Origin: Pelodera strongyloides
Lineage: Eukaryota; Nematoda; Chromadorea; Rhabditida; Rhabditidae
Reading direction: 5' to 3'
Assembly: GCA_036852015.1 (NCBI GenBank)
Contig: JAANDG010000593.1
Span: 1-64,000, forward strand
DNA length: 64,000 nt
Positions 36,304 through 48,015 of this stretch are shown piece after piece; the first letter of the stretch is position 1, and every line of letters starts with the position of its first letter. The notes below the pieces were generated by a model. It was not told the DNA's origin, searched no databases, and saw only the letters and a list, made by a program, of their open reading frames with translations. A program made the translations under genes and the position numbers.

Positions 36304-37785
36304 AACGTAGCAATGACATCTGTAGAGGAAAAGTAGTCATAGGATAGGAAATACATAGTCGCTACAATATACAGTTGTTACTTTTACTTTGTATCAGTAC
36401 TAGGGTAGCACACATGGTTGCGAACAGTCGCTACAAGATATAGTAGTTACTTGTACTTTGTGCTACCAGGTATCTAATACGGCAGCAGTACTTTGTGCCT
36501 GCTACCTAGTTGCAGTATTACGGTAGCACACACGGTTGAGAACAAGATATTCGTCAAAAATTGAACCTACGTCATTGGATGGAGATGGAACAGCTGACCT
36601 GACTGACACAAGTGAAAATAAAATAAAAAGAACGTTCAAAGATCAAAACAATTAGAAAGACAACACATGAAGGACCAAAGTTTACCTCTAGAACAATATA
36701 CTCAAAATCAGAGTGTAACCAAAAGAACACACTTCTTACTTTACATGAAAAGGGAGATTCAACCCTAGCACACGGACAGTATAAATAAAAAACAAGAAAA
36801 TGTTGTAAGAGTAAATACAGGGAAATTGTAATGAAACCATAGAACAACTTTCATACCTGAAGTATTACATACCGAACCGTAATTACATCATAAGCATATG
36901 TTGTAAAATAAAGGAATCATACAATCCATAACAAAGTTTACCAACCTCTAAAACACGAGAACGCCGACGTAGGGCAGACCGGCACTTATGTAGTAGTAGT
37001 GTTAGTGAAGAAACCCTGCAAGTTTCGAAAGAACTATAATTAATGAGCAATATCATGTAATCACCGATTGTTCAACATAACACATCCTATAGAAAATCAA
37101 ACTTCACCGGGTATGTTATGAAAAACGTTTTTTCACAAACTTCTCTCCACACAGATTGACTAACCCGCCTTCACCCAACCCACTAAAGCTATAATTCAAA
37201 TTTCAAATCAATTTCATTCAAAATAGCACATTGCGAGAATGACGCAGGTAACAATATGCAACAATGGTAACACAAATAATTTATGTAGCTCCAACAACGG
37301 TTCAGTTATACAAGTGACAGAAAAAAACATTAACAAAAAAAAACTGATAACTTAGGACCAAAATACATAATTACTGTACAAAAAAAACAATATAATATAA
37401 CTTTATGTAATTAAATATCAGTGTGGGGTCTAAATTAGTCTTATAACCGGAAAAGAAATAACCAAACTAAAAACTCAATAATTAATGTACAACTTCAAAA
37501 GAGCTCCTTCTTGCAGAAAACAATGAAAATAATATCGAATTTGCAAATATATACGTAAAAATAAACTATGGTTGGTTGGCACTTGGCACTATAGTAAGCA
37601 TTCAGTGTGAACTTTTCCACTGTTAACTTTGAACACATTACATTAAACACTAAGTTTTTTTTTAGAAAATTACTTATAAGAACCTCTACGCACGTTCTGA
37701 GATCCGTAACCAACACACACAATAGAGGTAAATGCTATGAAATAATAAATAAATAACCTTCACGCTAATCGTCTCTCAACCTCAC

Positions 37786-40700
37786 CTAATGTCTCCTTCT
37801 TTCTCTTTCTCTCGATCTCTCTCTCCTCTTCTCTTTCTTCTCGCGCGAATGATCTCTCTTCCTTTCCTTCCTTCGTTCTCCAGAATCCGCTCGCTCCACT
37901 CTTCGTTCCCACTTTGCATCTCTAGAGTCTTCTCGCTCCCTCCGTTTCTCCTTCCTATCTCTGCTCCTCTCTCGCTTCACTTCTGGTGATCTATCTCTCC
38001 TTTTCTCTCGTCGTCTATCATCTGTAGGTGGAGATCTTGAACGTCTTCTCTTCGGACTGCGCTCGTGCACGTCACGACCTCGCTAAAAAAACATAGCTGA
38101 GTAAGATGGCCTTTTTTACTTATAGAATACCACATTCTGCTTTTCTAAAAGCTTCGCACCTTTCACATAGGTTCACAGTTGTATGCTACACGTAGAATAT
38201 ACACCCTTTTCAGTTTTTTGATAAAAGTTCAATAAACGTAATTTAAAGCAAAATACTGGCCAGTTGACCAGCATTCTTATGCTGCTTATGCAAATGAACA
38301 TAAATTAGAGTAAAAAATCGAGCTAAATTCGCGCAAATTGGCATCGCTACGTAGAAATTCAGTCGTCCACGATGCGTTTCAAAAACCGGCCAGTATTCCG
38401 CTTAAATAGCAAATGAATACCCTACTTCTCCACTGTACGAAGAATTCATATCAATATTGAATGAATGAAGTCCAAGAGCCACCAACCTCTCTCTCATTCC
38501 TCGGTCTTCTATTATCCCTTTCCATAGGTTCATTCTTCACTCCTCTAATATTCTGATTCCTCCTTCCAACATCTCCTCGCTCGCCCTTTGTCCTTCCTTG
38601 GGCGTCAAATTCATCAGCGCGTCCTAAATTCAGGGGTTACATATTACAGTTTATATTAAGCGCACAGACACTCAATGAATCGCATCTAGCAAAGCACATC
38701 ATTCATCGCTAGACTAATCAGCCTACTGTCATATACGGACCCAAACAAAATCACATAAAAAGGCACAAAAAAAACAGTACTTATTACTCCAATTCTCTAG
38801 TTTTATGCTCAGCTTACGCCTGTTACCAATTTAAATGTACAATTTCAATTTTAATGCTCACAACCAGTCCTTCAGAAAACTAAAATATAGGATAACTCGG
38901 ATCAAACTCCTTACCTCCCTGCCCCTTCTTCCACTTGAACTGCTTGGACACCGACTGGGAGAAGTCCACGTGAATCCGACGGTCGTCGATCAACACGTTG
39001 TCCATCTTCATGTACGCCGCCTCCACACTTTTTGGCTGAAATACAAAAACGTTCAATTAACGTCTCCATATTCCAGCGCGAAGCGCTGTAAGAAGGATAC
39101 CATGGAGATACGAGGCCATATTCACCACTCAATTCCCCATGGGGAATTCCCCGAATTTTTCTCTGCGTGACACACATTAGGCTGATATTTTCTCTCTCCT
39201 AGAGAATAGTTCCCCGAGGGAATCGGAGTGGTGAATATGGCCTACGGTCTGGTCTGGTTGCCTCTCTCCGGCCGACGCCGAAAGCTTATGGCGCTCTTTT
39301 TGACTGATAAACAGCTTCTACTTTCTAATTAATTGCGGGATCACACGCAGAAGGAAAGTAATAATGTTAGACCTACTCATACACATCCTGAGCGGAATAT
39401 GACATATTACAAAGGGCCATGTTTCAAACAAATCATAAATTACGTCACTGGTTACTGGGGACAATTAATGAGTATTGAAGCGCTTTCAAAAATGGCTGAA
39501 CTATAAAAGGTAAGAATGCCAAGAGAGAAATGCCAAGTTGCCCGCCCAATTCAACACCTCGAAATATTGTGAAATTCTAATATCAAATACAGTATATAAC
39601 AACAAATTACAGCTCTATTACAGGAGCATTTCATCCCAAAGTTTTGTGCAGTTCAAGTTCGTAGGCTTACTGTTAAACAGTTTTGCGCACATTTTCATAC
39701 ATTTATGCAAAACAAGCTGAAAGAACACTTGCATTCAAAACATCAAAGAACACTCACGTTGTCAAACTCGATGAATGCATACTGTAACGAATCACCAGTT
39801 CTTCTATCACGGATGATTTCACAACAGATAATCTTGCCGAATCTGAAAATAGCGCCACAATTTCATAGGTCAAAAAACACGCTTAAAAAGGGGTTCCCCC
39901 TATCATTTAGGGGGAAGGGGGAACCCCCTAACATCTGTCTTTGTTCCACAGGGCATTCTAGGTCTCTTTCTTTTCACACTCTCTAATTTTGTCTTACTCT
40001 GTTCATCTCGCAACTCTCACCAAGCAACGCACGAACGCACTCTTAGTTGGGGGTAACGTCACACGAAAATTCCGCATATCTTGACGGTCTTGACCTCAGG
40101 CCGCAAAATAAAAGCTAGACTACAGTCGTATACCGTACACTTACGAAAGCCAAACTACCCACCTCGAGAAGATGATTTCCAAGTCCTCATCCGTGGTTAC
40201 CGGGTTCAATTTACAAACAAAGAGGACATTCTCCGGTGGCACGTCGTCGGCGTGCCGCAGGTCGCCCACCTAGACGTTTCAAGGTAATTGTTGATGAACA
40301 GAATACACAACGTAGAACGTAGAATGATCGACTCTACCGAACATTCGAGTTCCGATATATAAAGCTAACGGTAAGAGTTATTAACACCAATGGAAACCAG
40401 TCCTCTAACGGTAACGGAAATAAAGTAGCTTACTTGATCTATAAACTTTGCCTACAAACTACAAAACGACCTACAATTTCCAGAAGTTGCGCTTGTGCCC
40501 TCATCTCTTTCTCGTCAGCTTCTCTTTTCATTTCCTCCTCCGTTTTTCCATCGTTATCGTCTTCGCGCTCATCCAGGTTGATTTGTCCCGACTGAAAAAA
40601 AGTGAATATTCAGTAATATAAAAGTCGCAACCAAGTACACTTGAAATGAACAATATGTTTAGAGTTACACCATCACACACAAACAGTTTAACTCTGCATG

Positions 40701-42692
40701 GCTTGACTTGTTTGTCATAAAAACAAGTCATAAGCTCAGTTTGAAAATGAAATTTGTACACCTTGAATAAAGATGCACGCTCTTGTGGCGTATCACTTTT
40801 TTTTTATTTCAATACCTATGCTTAAAAAGCAAGGTAAATTTTGGTAATCAAAGACCTCACCACAGTCAATCTCTCCAAGGTGGGGCTGGGCGACCGTGAG
40901 GGAGGACGTAGCATCTTTGGGTCACCAAACGGATCGTCCAGAATGATTGTGTGACAGATTCTAGAAAGGATTCAATTAGCCGAGCACTTTGCTTTTTGCT
41001 TTGGTTTCGGGTCAATAATTACAACCCGTTCATGATAGTATTCAGTTGATTCCGAGAGTTACAGTATGACATCCTTCTCAAAGTATATATTACAGTAAGT
41101 TATCTCAGAAAAAACGCACCAGTTCTACTTTACATCCCAGGGGACTGGATTCCATATACTCGAATAGCGTAGCCACAAACGGCGAAATGACAACAAACAA
41201 TGAATTGAGAAACGTTAACTCACCGTATATCCTTAAATGGTTTATGATCATCGTCGCACAATTGTTCCTTGAGTCGTTCGATGGTTTCCAGGCCTTCGGT
41301 CACCTAAATAGCAAGTTTAATCTCAGAGACTCACAATAAACTTCAAGAAATTACATCAAAACAAAGTAAACTAAACACTATTAGCCGGTGAGCCGATTTA
41401 TCTATGTAGGAACTAATTGAACACATTGATGGGGTTAGTTCCGCTGCACCTCCACCAAGGTCTTACTGACACAAGAAGTCCGTAAGTTGCATATCACCAA
41501 CCTGTCCAAAAATCGTATGATCCTCATCCAGGTAGTCCAAATCATCAGCCAGAGTGATAAAGAACTGCGAGCCCAGCATTCCATGGCCATTGTTCACAAA
41601 TGAAAGAAGCCCTGTGCGTTTGTGGCGTAGTTTCGGTACCTCCTCCTTTTCGAAGTAACGCGCTTGCTCACCGTACATCAGACTGAAAAGACAACAGTTA
41701 CAGTCTATACGGTAGTACTGAACGGAACTGATTACTGAGATATAAAAGTTTGGAGCATTAATCAAGGTAGATCGAAACATTACACTATTTAAAGGTGCAA
41801 AAATAAATAAGCAAAATAAAAATACTTACGAAAACACCGATTCGCCTCCTCGTCCAGTGCCGGTAGGATCTCCCGTTTGTGCAATGTAATTTTGCTGAAA
41901 GAACATTGAGAGTCAATGCAGAGCATTACCGTGTACCGTGTTCGGTTAGGTCAAAAGCGTTGGCAGACACAGCTTCTTTTGGCCTTTCCATTTTTCTTTA
42001 AAGCGAAATACCGGCCGGTTTTTGAAACGCATCTCAAGTACTTGCATTCCTATACATTTATGCAACATGGGGTCTAATTGGGGTCTAGTTTTCATGCTAA
42101 TTTTTACTCATTTGCATATGCTGCATAAGAAAGCAGGTGTACGCAATGCGTTTCAAAAACCGGCCGGTATTTCGCTTTAACCCAATTGCTAATCGACTAC
42201 AGTACCAACTGGTTCGTTGATTCATATCCCTAGCGTTCAAGCTACTGCGTTCTAGCAATAATAGCTGGTCCAAACCAAGTCACTCATCTTACCTCAATAT
42301 GATGAAACTGGCACAGGTTGTAGTACTTCATCTTGCATAATTTGATAAAGTTTAACGAACCTTAAATGTCAGGAATTAGGTCAGATAGGCGCGAAATTCA
42401 AATTTCTACCAATTATCATAAAGCACTTTCTGCGCCGTTAGTCGTAGATTCTAGAAGCGCTCTGCTTACTGGCTCAATTCGTGGTTACGGCACATGGTAA
42501 TAATCGTGCCCTGATGATGACATAGCTTTCCCGGAATTTGTGCAAAGAAACGTAATGGTAAAAAAAGAAGCGCGCACAACTTCCTAACAGTAAACCATAA
42601 AACAAACAAAGAGCAGACCCACAATTCGGTCGTTCTTTAATAAATAGATCCACAACAAGGTCGCCCAGTGTTGTTTCCAACAGCACAGCCAT
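37786..42692 (-). CDS. sig-7: Cyclophilin with RNA-recognition motif (PPIL4 type), complete
   Basis: Exons: 42692-42623, 42360-42293, 41894-41830, 41682-41502, 41303-41224, 40960-40861, 40591-40475, 40269-40163, 39842-39758, 39035-38915, 38623-38487, 38082-37786; 1428 bases, 475 residues. A peptidyl-prolyl isomerase domain of the PPIL4 kind starts at [17 protein letters not shown] and includes [12 protein letters not shown] and GSQFFITL. An RRM follows (about 240-320), with [22 protein letters not shown]1-like YAFIEF and the diagnostic [13 protein letters not shown]. From about residue 332 the tail is rich in Arg, Glu and Ser ([11 protein letters not shown]). Family members act in the nucleus on transcription and RNA processing; the C. 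elegans relative is SIG-7. The ATG lies two bases after TTTGCAG, a likely trans-splice acceptor. An unusual donor, GTAGGT, ends exon 7; it was chosen because it preserves the family sequence. Confidence 0.95.
38242..38405. mobile_element. MITE, CGGCCGG family, copy 6
   Basis: Ends TTTAAAGCAAAATACTGGCC and ATGCGTTTCAAAAACCGGCC; part of the left arm is lost. In the intron between cyclophilin exons 11 and 12. Confidence 0.85.
39113..39243. mobile_element. Hairpin element, GGCCATATTCACCACTC family, copy 2
   Basis: Clean inverted ends AGGCCATATTCACCACTC and GAGTGGTGAATATGGCCT. In the cyclophilin intron between exons 9 and 10; the undisturbed copy used to interpret 49993-50500. Confidence 0.85.
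41997..42180. mobile_element. MITE, CGGCCGG family, copy 7
   Basis: Both ends are well preserved, with TTAA flanks. In the intron between cyclophilin exons 2 and 3. Confidence 0.92.
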
Positions 42693-43501
42693 ATCTGCAA
42701 ACACAACAAATTAACTCAAATACAAAGTTCATCACTTCACAAACCCAATACGTTCGTGGCAGTAAACTAATGTTATATTACTATTAACACTATCACTTAA
42801 AAATCGTATAAAACTTACTGCCTACATAGCTAATTAAGTACTCTAACTAAACTAAACAAACGATCTAAACGCAAAAGTAACATCGTATGTCATGCAACAT
42901 CATACAAGCATCAAATACGCATTGTCTCACAAGCAAATTTATGACGCACAGACGCACGAAGCCCAATACAATACATTTACAATTGTGCGAAATAGAAATA
43001 AATTCTATAAGGGAAAGCAAAATGATAATAAATATCACACGAACAAAACGTCAATTCACAACCAGGAAAGCTCATGACAGATAGTGTGAGAGAAAAAGAC
43101 AAGTAAAATAAAACACACAAGAAAAGAAGTCAAGTGAATATCTACAATCCCATGTACCAATAGATCAATCGATAATGCAACCTTAAACCCTTGATTGTAT
43201 AAATTTTGCGTAAAAAATATGGTTACAACAAAATTCAACCTAGAACCTATACGTAGCACCGGATTTTGGTTTACACACACCTACAAAATAATCCGGCGAC
43301 TAGTTAAAAATATTGAACTCGTTCATAAATAGCAAAACAAATTAAAATTAAAAAGGGGCAGATAAATGAAAAAGGATTAAAATGAAATCAATATCGACTA
43401 GAGGCAAGTTTGGCACCACCCACTGAAATCCATAAATAATTTCTAATTTCCAAATAAATAAAAAAGTGAATGTCAAATGTCACAACTACATAATCAAACC
43501 A
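42693..43501. other. Intergenic region, syntaxin to cyclophilin
   Basis: No gene is seen in these 0.8 kb. Both flanking genes are on the minus strand, so this holds the syntaxin 3' end and the region just upstream of the cyclophilin trans-splice acceptor. The spacing is wide for a typical C. elegans operon. Confidence 0.5.
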
Positions 43502-45423
43502 CTATTGTTCCGCATTCGCAGCATCGGTGTTGGTCTTTTTAATATACCGCCCACCGTACAAGCCTAAATTGAATGGATTATAAAGAAAGGTACTACACAA
43601 CAGTCTGAATACTTGAATAGTGCACGACTCGCCTATGATAAGAGACCAAGCGACGTGTCGTGAGTTCCCATTACATTTTTATTTTCACTCAGATGCAAAG
43701 CAATCATTTTACCTACCTACATTTGTTCACGTTCCACGGAATACCACGAAACTATGGCAATATTTACATTTCCAATTTCCAACCAATACTACCAAATAAC
43801 AAACCTGCAAAGACTCCGCCCACAGCTGCCGCAACGCCTGCCACCACTGAACCCGCGGTAACGCCCACTGGACCACCCAGCGCGAGACCACTCACGATTG
43901 CAGCGACCACCGGGACCTGGAACAATACATCTAACTGGATACATTAACACTGACAGAATGCAATACTAAATCCTGATGATCAACCTTTGTTAGGCGCGGA
44001 CATGTTTACAAAACATAAAATGGATGTACTATTTACTACGTCCATATTATACAGTACAAAAATTCCCATACGAAGACATCATGTTTCAGAAATACTATAC
44101 AGGTTGTAAGGGCGCGTTCGGGATTGATTTTCCGAAAGGAAACTCGGCCAAATCCTCGTTCGGGATGGATATTTTGGAAACGTTCCAATGCTTGGAGAAA
44201 ACAAAAAATACAGTACGAATTAGCATGGAAAATTTGAAAAATATGCGCGGGAAACGTTTTTCGCAAGCTAATTATTTTTTGTTTTCTCCAAGCATTGGAA
44301 CGTTTCCAAACTGTCCATCCCGAACGAGGATTTGGCCGAGTTTCCTTTCGGAAAATCAATCCCGAACGCGCCCTGAGCCAGACGCAAAAACACTTTCGCC
44401 CAACTCTATCGTCGCAAAAACTGTATAAGCTGCAAGAAACGGCAAAAAAACAGTTCAGTGCTGCATAAGTGAGTGAATTCTCAATCACACTTCCGCAAAT
44501 TTCATAATAATCCAGATTAATAAGACAAAAGTTTACCTTTGCATTATTGTGTTTGACAGCCTGTTTCAACTGCTGATTACCTCGTTGAATGTTTTGTGCC
44601 GATTTCTCCACGTTATCTTCAATCGAATCAACGAGATCATGTTGCTGCTGAAAATATTCACATAATTTCATAATTAGGCAATTAAGAACAAACTTTGATT
44701 TACCTTACCTTACCAATTAAGAAGAAACAGTTACAATTAACCATATATTCCCAAAGGCAGCTAAAAATGAAAATAAACTAGCTTCATACTTGCAGGTTAA
44801 TAATAGAACTGCACCATTCGCCTACACTCAGCGACTGGACAGGAGATCGTCTAATGGTACATCCTTTTAAACTTTGTAAATAGTAATAGTGTAATAGCTT
44901 AGCAATACATAAGCATACAATCATAAGTTTGGAGCACAGTAGCTGACGTTGGTACGCCTGATTTTGGGAACCTAATCAGAATATACAAACACTGAAATTC
45001 AATTCAAACCAAAAGCATACACTAGATGACAAAAAGCACCACATCAACAAAAGGTACCATATTATGAAAGATTCGACAACACTCACATGAACCAGAGCGG
45101 CCAAGTCCTCAAAGATTTGATTCAGGTCCTGAATGTCTTGCTCTAATCGTACAGACTCGTCGGCCATCATTTTTACTTCTTCCATTTTCGCTCTAAAGGA
45201 CAAAAGAGATAATACTAAGTTACGATGAAACAATATACAAATGAAGATTCATCCAAGCACTCTTCATATAAAGTTTTTACCGTGGCACAATAACACCAGG
45301 ACATGCTTAGAGGTTTTGGTCCGTGACAGGAACAGTTTATAACGAGTTAATATCACCGAAGAGTTTTAATGCAACAATATCCAGATGTTCCGCCCGGTTA
45401 TTAAAATTGTAAATGTCGTCTAG

Positions 45424-45476
<53 letters not shown>

Positions 45477-47351
45477 ACCACAATCAAATGGTCATAAATG
45501 ATAAAGCATAAACAATTATAAATAACATACTTTAATTCTGGTTCCGCTGTCATCTGTTTCCGAGCTTCTTGTACATAAATATTGTCGTCATCATCCTGGA
45601 AGACATAATACACAATTAAAGCGAAATACCGGGCGGTTTTTGAAACGCATCCTGGACAACTGAACTATTATGTATTTACGGTAATTTGCTCGATGTTTCA
45701 TTCTAACTTACGTTAATTTGCATACGCTGCATAAGAATGCTGGTCTACTCGGTGGTTTCACAAACCGGCTGGTATTTCGCTTTAACACAAATAAGATCAA
45801 TTCTCCCAAAACAGTGTTCACAAATTAGTCACGCAACAGGTAGACTTACATTTACATTAACAGTTACATTAACATTTACGTACAGTAACCCGATACATTT
45901 CTCGCCCAATAAATTAGACTACAGTAACCCGCAGAAGTCGTGCGTCACTCACAACGACAGTCGCTTTCACAAAACTAATCTCTCTATTAAAACTAAAACT
46001 TCAGAATACCCTACCTCTACAGTACCATCTCCATCTTCAAAGGGATTCCGTGAATGCCCCTTCGTCGGAGGCGGCAACTGGTTTATCCCATTTACAGTCG
46101 CTCAAACAAACATTCACGTAAGAAAACAAGCATACTTATTTTCGGTAATAGTCTACAAAAATACACCGATTCGAGCACAGAATCTCAAGTAACACACTTT
46201 ATACTTTACTCAGGTTGTGCACCTACAGACGTACATGGGACACAAATATTGGCTACACTAGTAGATGGCAATACAAGGAACTGAAAGAAAGGAACGAATA
46301 CGTTCTCTTAATAATAGGACTCACTCTGAATCAACTTTCGTACGGGCTCAATTTTAGTGTCAAATTCATCATGTGCCGATGGGTCCATGTCGCCTCTTAC
46401 GGCTAAAAACTGAGCCAATCCAGAGAGTAATTGGTCACAGATACGCGTGGCCTGAAATGATTTGAAAGTTATACAAATGTGAAAAGTAGTTCCAGAATCA
46501 AAGAGGAAAACACCCACTTCGAATACTAAATTCCCATGTTTCATACATGGTATATTTTCGTCACGGCTGCGGCGGGATCAATAAACCAATGATAATACAT
46601 CAGATGAAAGAAGAACGCAAGGGAATGGTGTAATGACTTAATAACATTTTACCGTAGAAAAGAGGTAAAGAGGCCGTGAATTTAAAAATTGGCTAGATTG
46701 GGTGCCATTTAATTTAAAAGCTAGGAAAAGAGCGCATTAAGTGGAAAGCTCAATAACCACCGGGAAAAGAAACCAACTATTCAGTCTATAAACTACAAAA
46801 CTACAAACTACAAAAAAAAATCACCCACTTGTTGTCGTAACGATTCCGTGTCCTCATTGCTCTTTTCACGGACGACTATTTCACGATGTAACCTTTTAAG
46901 GGTTCGGATCTGCAATTGAAAAATGATCATGTTGAACTAGCTCGAAAACCAGAAACTAGCAAATAAAAACTTCGACTCCCATGCGCGCGTTTAAAGCGGA
47001 AACGTATCGTGGACAACTGAATTCTTAAGTATTTATGCTAATTTAATTTATGTTCACTTGCATAGACTGCATAAGAATGCTGGTCTTATCGGTGCGGTGG
47101 TTCAAAAACCGGCCGGTATTTCGCTTTAATTCATGTTTCCTCTACTTTTTACTTACCTATCCACCTCAATATAAAAATATACTACAATTAAAGCAATATA
47201 ACAATTCATTGGCCTCTTCACTGAGGGTAAAAGCGTTAGTATAAAGTCCTCATTACAAATTCCGGGAAAGAAATACACGAAAAAAATAAAAGCCCACCTC
47301 ATCCAAAGCAATCCGCTCATATCGTTCAATTAATATAGAAGTTTGGGACAT
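43502..47351 (-). CDS. syx-17: Syntaxin-17-like SNARE, complete, nine exons
   Basis: Exons: 47351-47298, 46909-46829, 46451-46325, 46100-46015, 45595-45531, 45192-45087, 44647-44537, 43916-43805, 43563-43502; 804 bases, 267 residues. The N-terminal half is helical. Residues about 138-210 form a Q-SNARE helix (SVRLEQDIQDLNQIFEDLA, then QQHDLVDSIEDNV). Residues about 211-250 form a Gly/Ala-rich hydrophobic hairpin (GLALGGPVGVTAG, then VVAGVAAAVGG) with basic residues after it, the glycine-zipper double membrane segment typical of syntaxin 17. Family role: autophagosome-lysosome fusion and ER-mitochondria functions. The ATG is 15 bases after TTTCAG. Exon 4 uses the weak acceptor TTTGAG, chosen because the stronger AG downstream breaks the frame. 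In C. elegans I recall syntaxin 17 and sig-7 as neighbours on chromosome I, which fits this order. Confidence 0.88.
44109..44375. mobile_element. Long near-perfect hairpin element in syntaxin intron
   Basis: About 110-base arms: AGGGCGCGTTCGGGATTGAT through GAAACGTTCCAATGCTTGG on the left, and their reverse complement on the right. The arms look nearly identical, so insertion was probably recent. In the intron between exons 7 and 8; non-coding despite open frames on both strands. Confidence 0.9.
45425..45475. repeat. AT dinucleotide microsatellite
   Basis: About 25 TA units in the syntaxin intron between exons 5 and 6. Confidence 0.97.
45616..45785. mobile_element. MITE, CGGCCGG family, copy 8
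   Basis: Left end TTAAAGCGAAATACCGGGCG, right end ACCGGCTGGTATTTCGCTTT. It starts about 20 bases upstream of syntaxin exon 5. Confidence 0.88.
46990..47129. mobile_element. MITE, CGGCCGG family, copy 9 (left arm deleted)
   Basis: The right arm AAAAACCGGCCGGTATTTCG is intact; the left end goes from TTTAAAGCGG straight to AAACGTATCG, losing the core of the arm. Confidence 0.8.
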
Positions 47352-48015
47352 TAGAAAATATAAATCTGAAAGCTCACATATAAAATACTGAATAATTAAA
47401 TAAAAACTACAACAGCCAACGAGCTACGGATCGTGGTCCAGCTCCAGCAACACAATGTGGACAAAAATTAACAAAAAATATATATCATGGTTCAACAACC
47501 AAGTTAAAATACTAACAAATTTGCTTCAATCAACTTCAAGAACTTTACTTGACATGTAATCGAGATTTCGCATTCCACTATGAGAGAGAAAAAAAACACA
47601 AGAAAAGTGAATAAGTTAAAACCTAGGGGAGAATATATGTATAACAAACAAACGAACTACTACACACTTATAAATAAAACAAAATTAACACCGGTCTCAA
47701 AGTAAAATGGAATTATCGAACAGCTTTCAACAAAAAGTTGCGAGGAACATACGCTAATACCAAAATTATTAAAACAGACTTATTCGCAATGGACGGATGG
47801 ACTACCGACTACTAAACTACCATAAGAAAATACAAAATACACCCAAGTGCCAAGTTCAAGCAAGCAAGGTAATCTGTTACGAAATAGCGATCACAATCCA
47901 CCTACATTAATTATCAGTTAATTAAATGAAAAAAACACACACATACAGCCGCACCAATCAAATAGTTAACTACGTTTATGAAACAAAACCGACTATATAC
48001 AAACCGGTTCCTTGG
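47352..48015. other. Intergenic region, PAXBP1 gene to syntaxin gene
   Basis: No gene is seen. Both neighbours are on the minus strand. The syntaxin acceptor lies at the left edge; no strong separate promoter was recognised. Confidence 0.45.

Larger units (their letters stand above)
32050..37785. other. Gene-poor region upstream of the kinesin gene
   Basis: I see no supported gene in these 5.7 kb. It is AT-rich with many short tracts and should hold the kinesin promoter at its left end and the 3' flank of the cyclophilin gene at its right end. It contains one dispersed repeat (35281-35421), a GC-rich foldback (36146-36303) and short tandem phrases around CGCTACAA and TACTTTGT (36360-36530). 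Confidence 0.5.

Noticed and set aside
36030..36340. Overlapping open frames on both strands of about 90 residues
   Set aside because: They cover the GC-rich foldback at 36146-36303 and have no family signature.
44024..44671. 134- and 211-residue open frames on opposite strands
   Set aside because: They arise from the palindromic element; only the SNARE exon at 44537-44647 within is real.
45737..46192. 151-residue plus-strand open frame
   Set aside because: It overlaps a MITE end and antisense of a syntaxin exon; no domain is seen.
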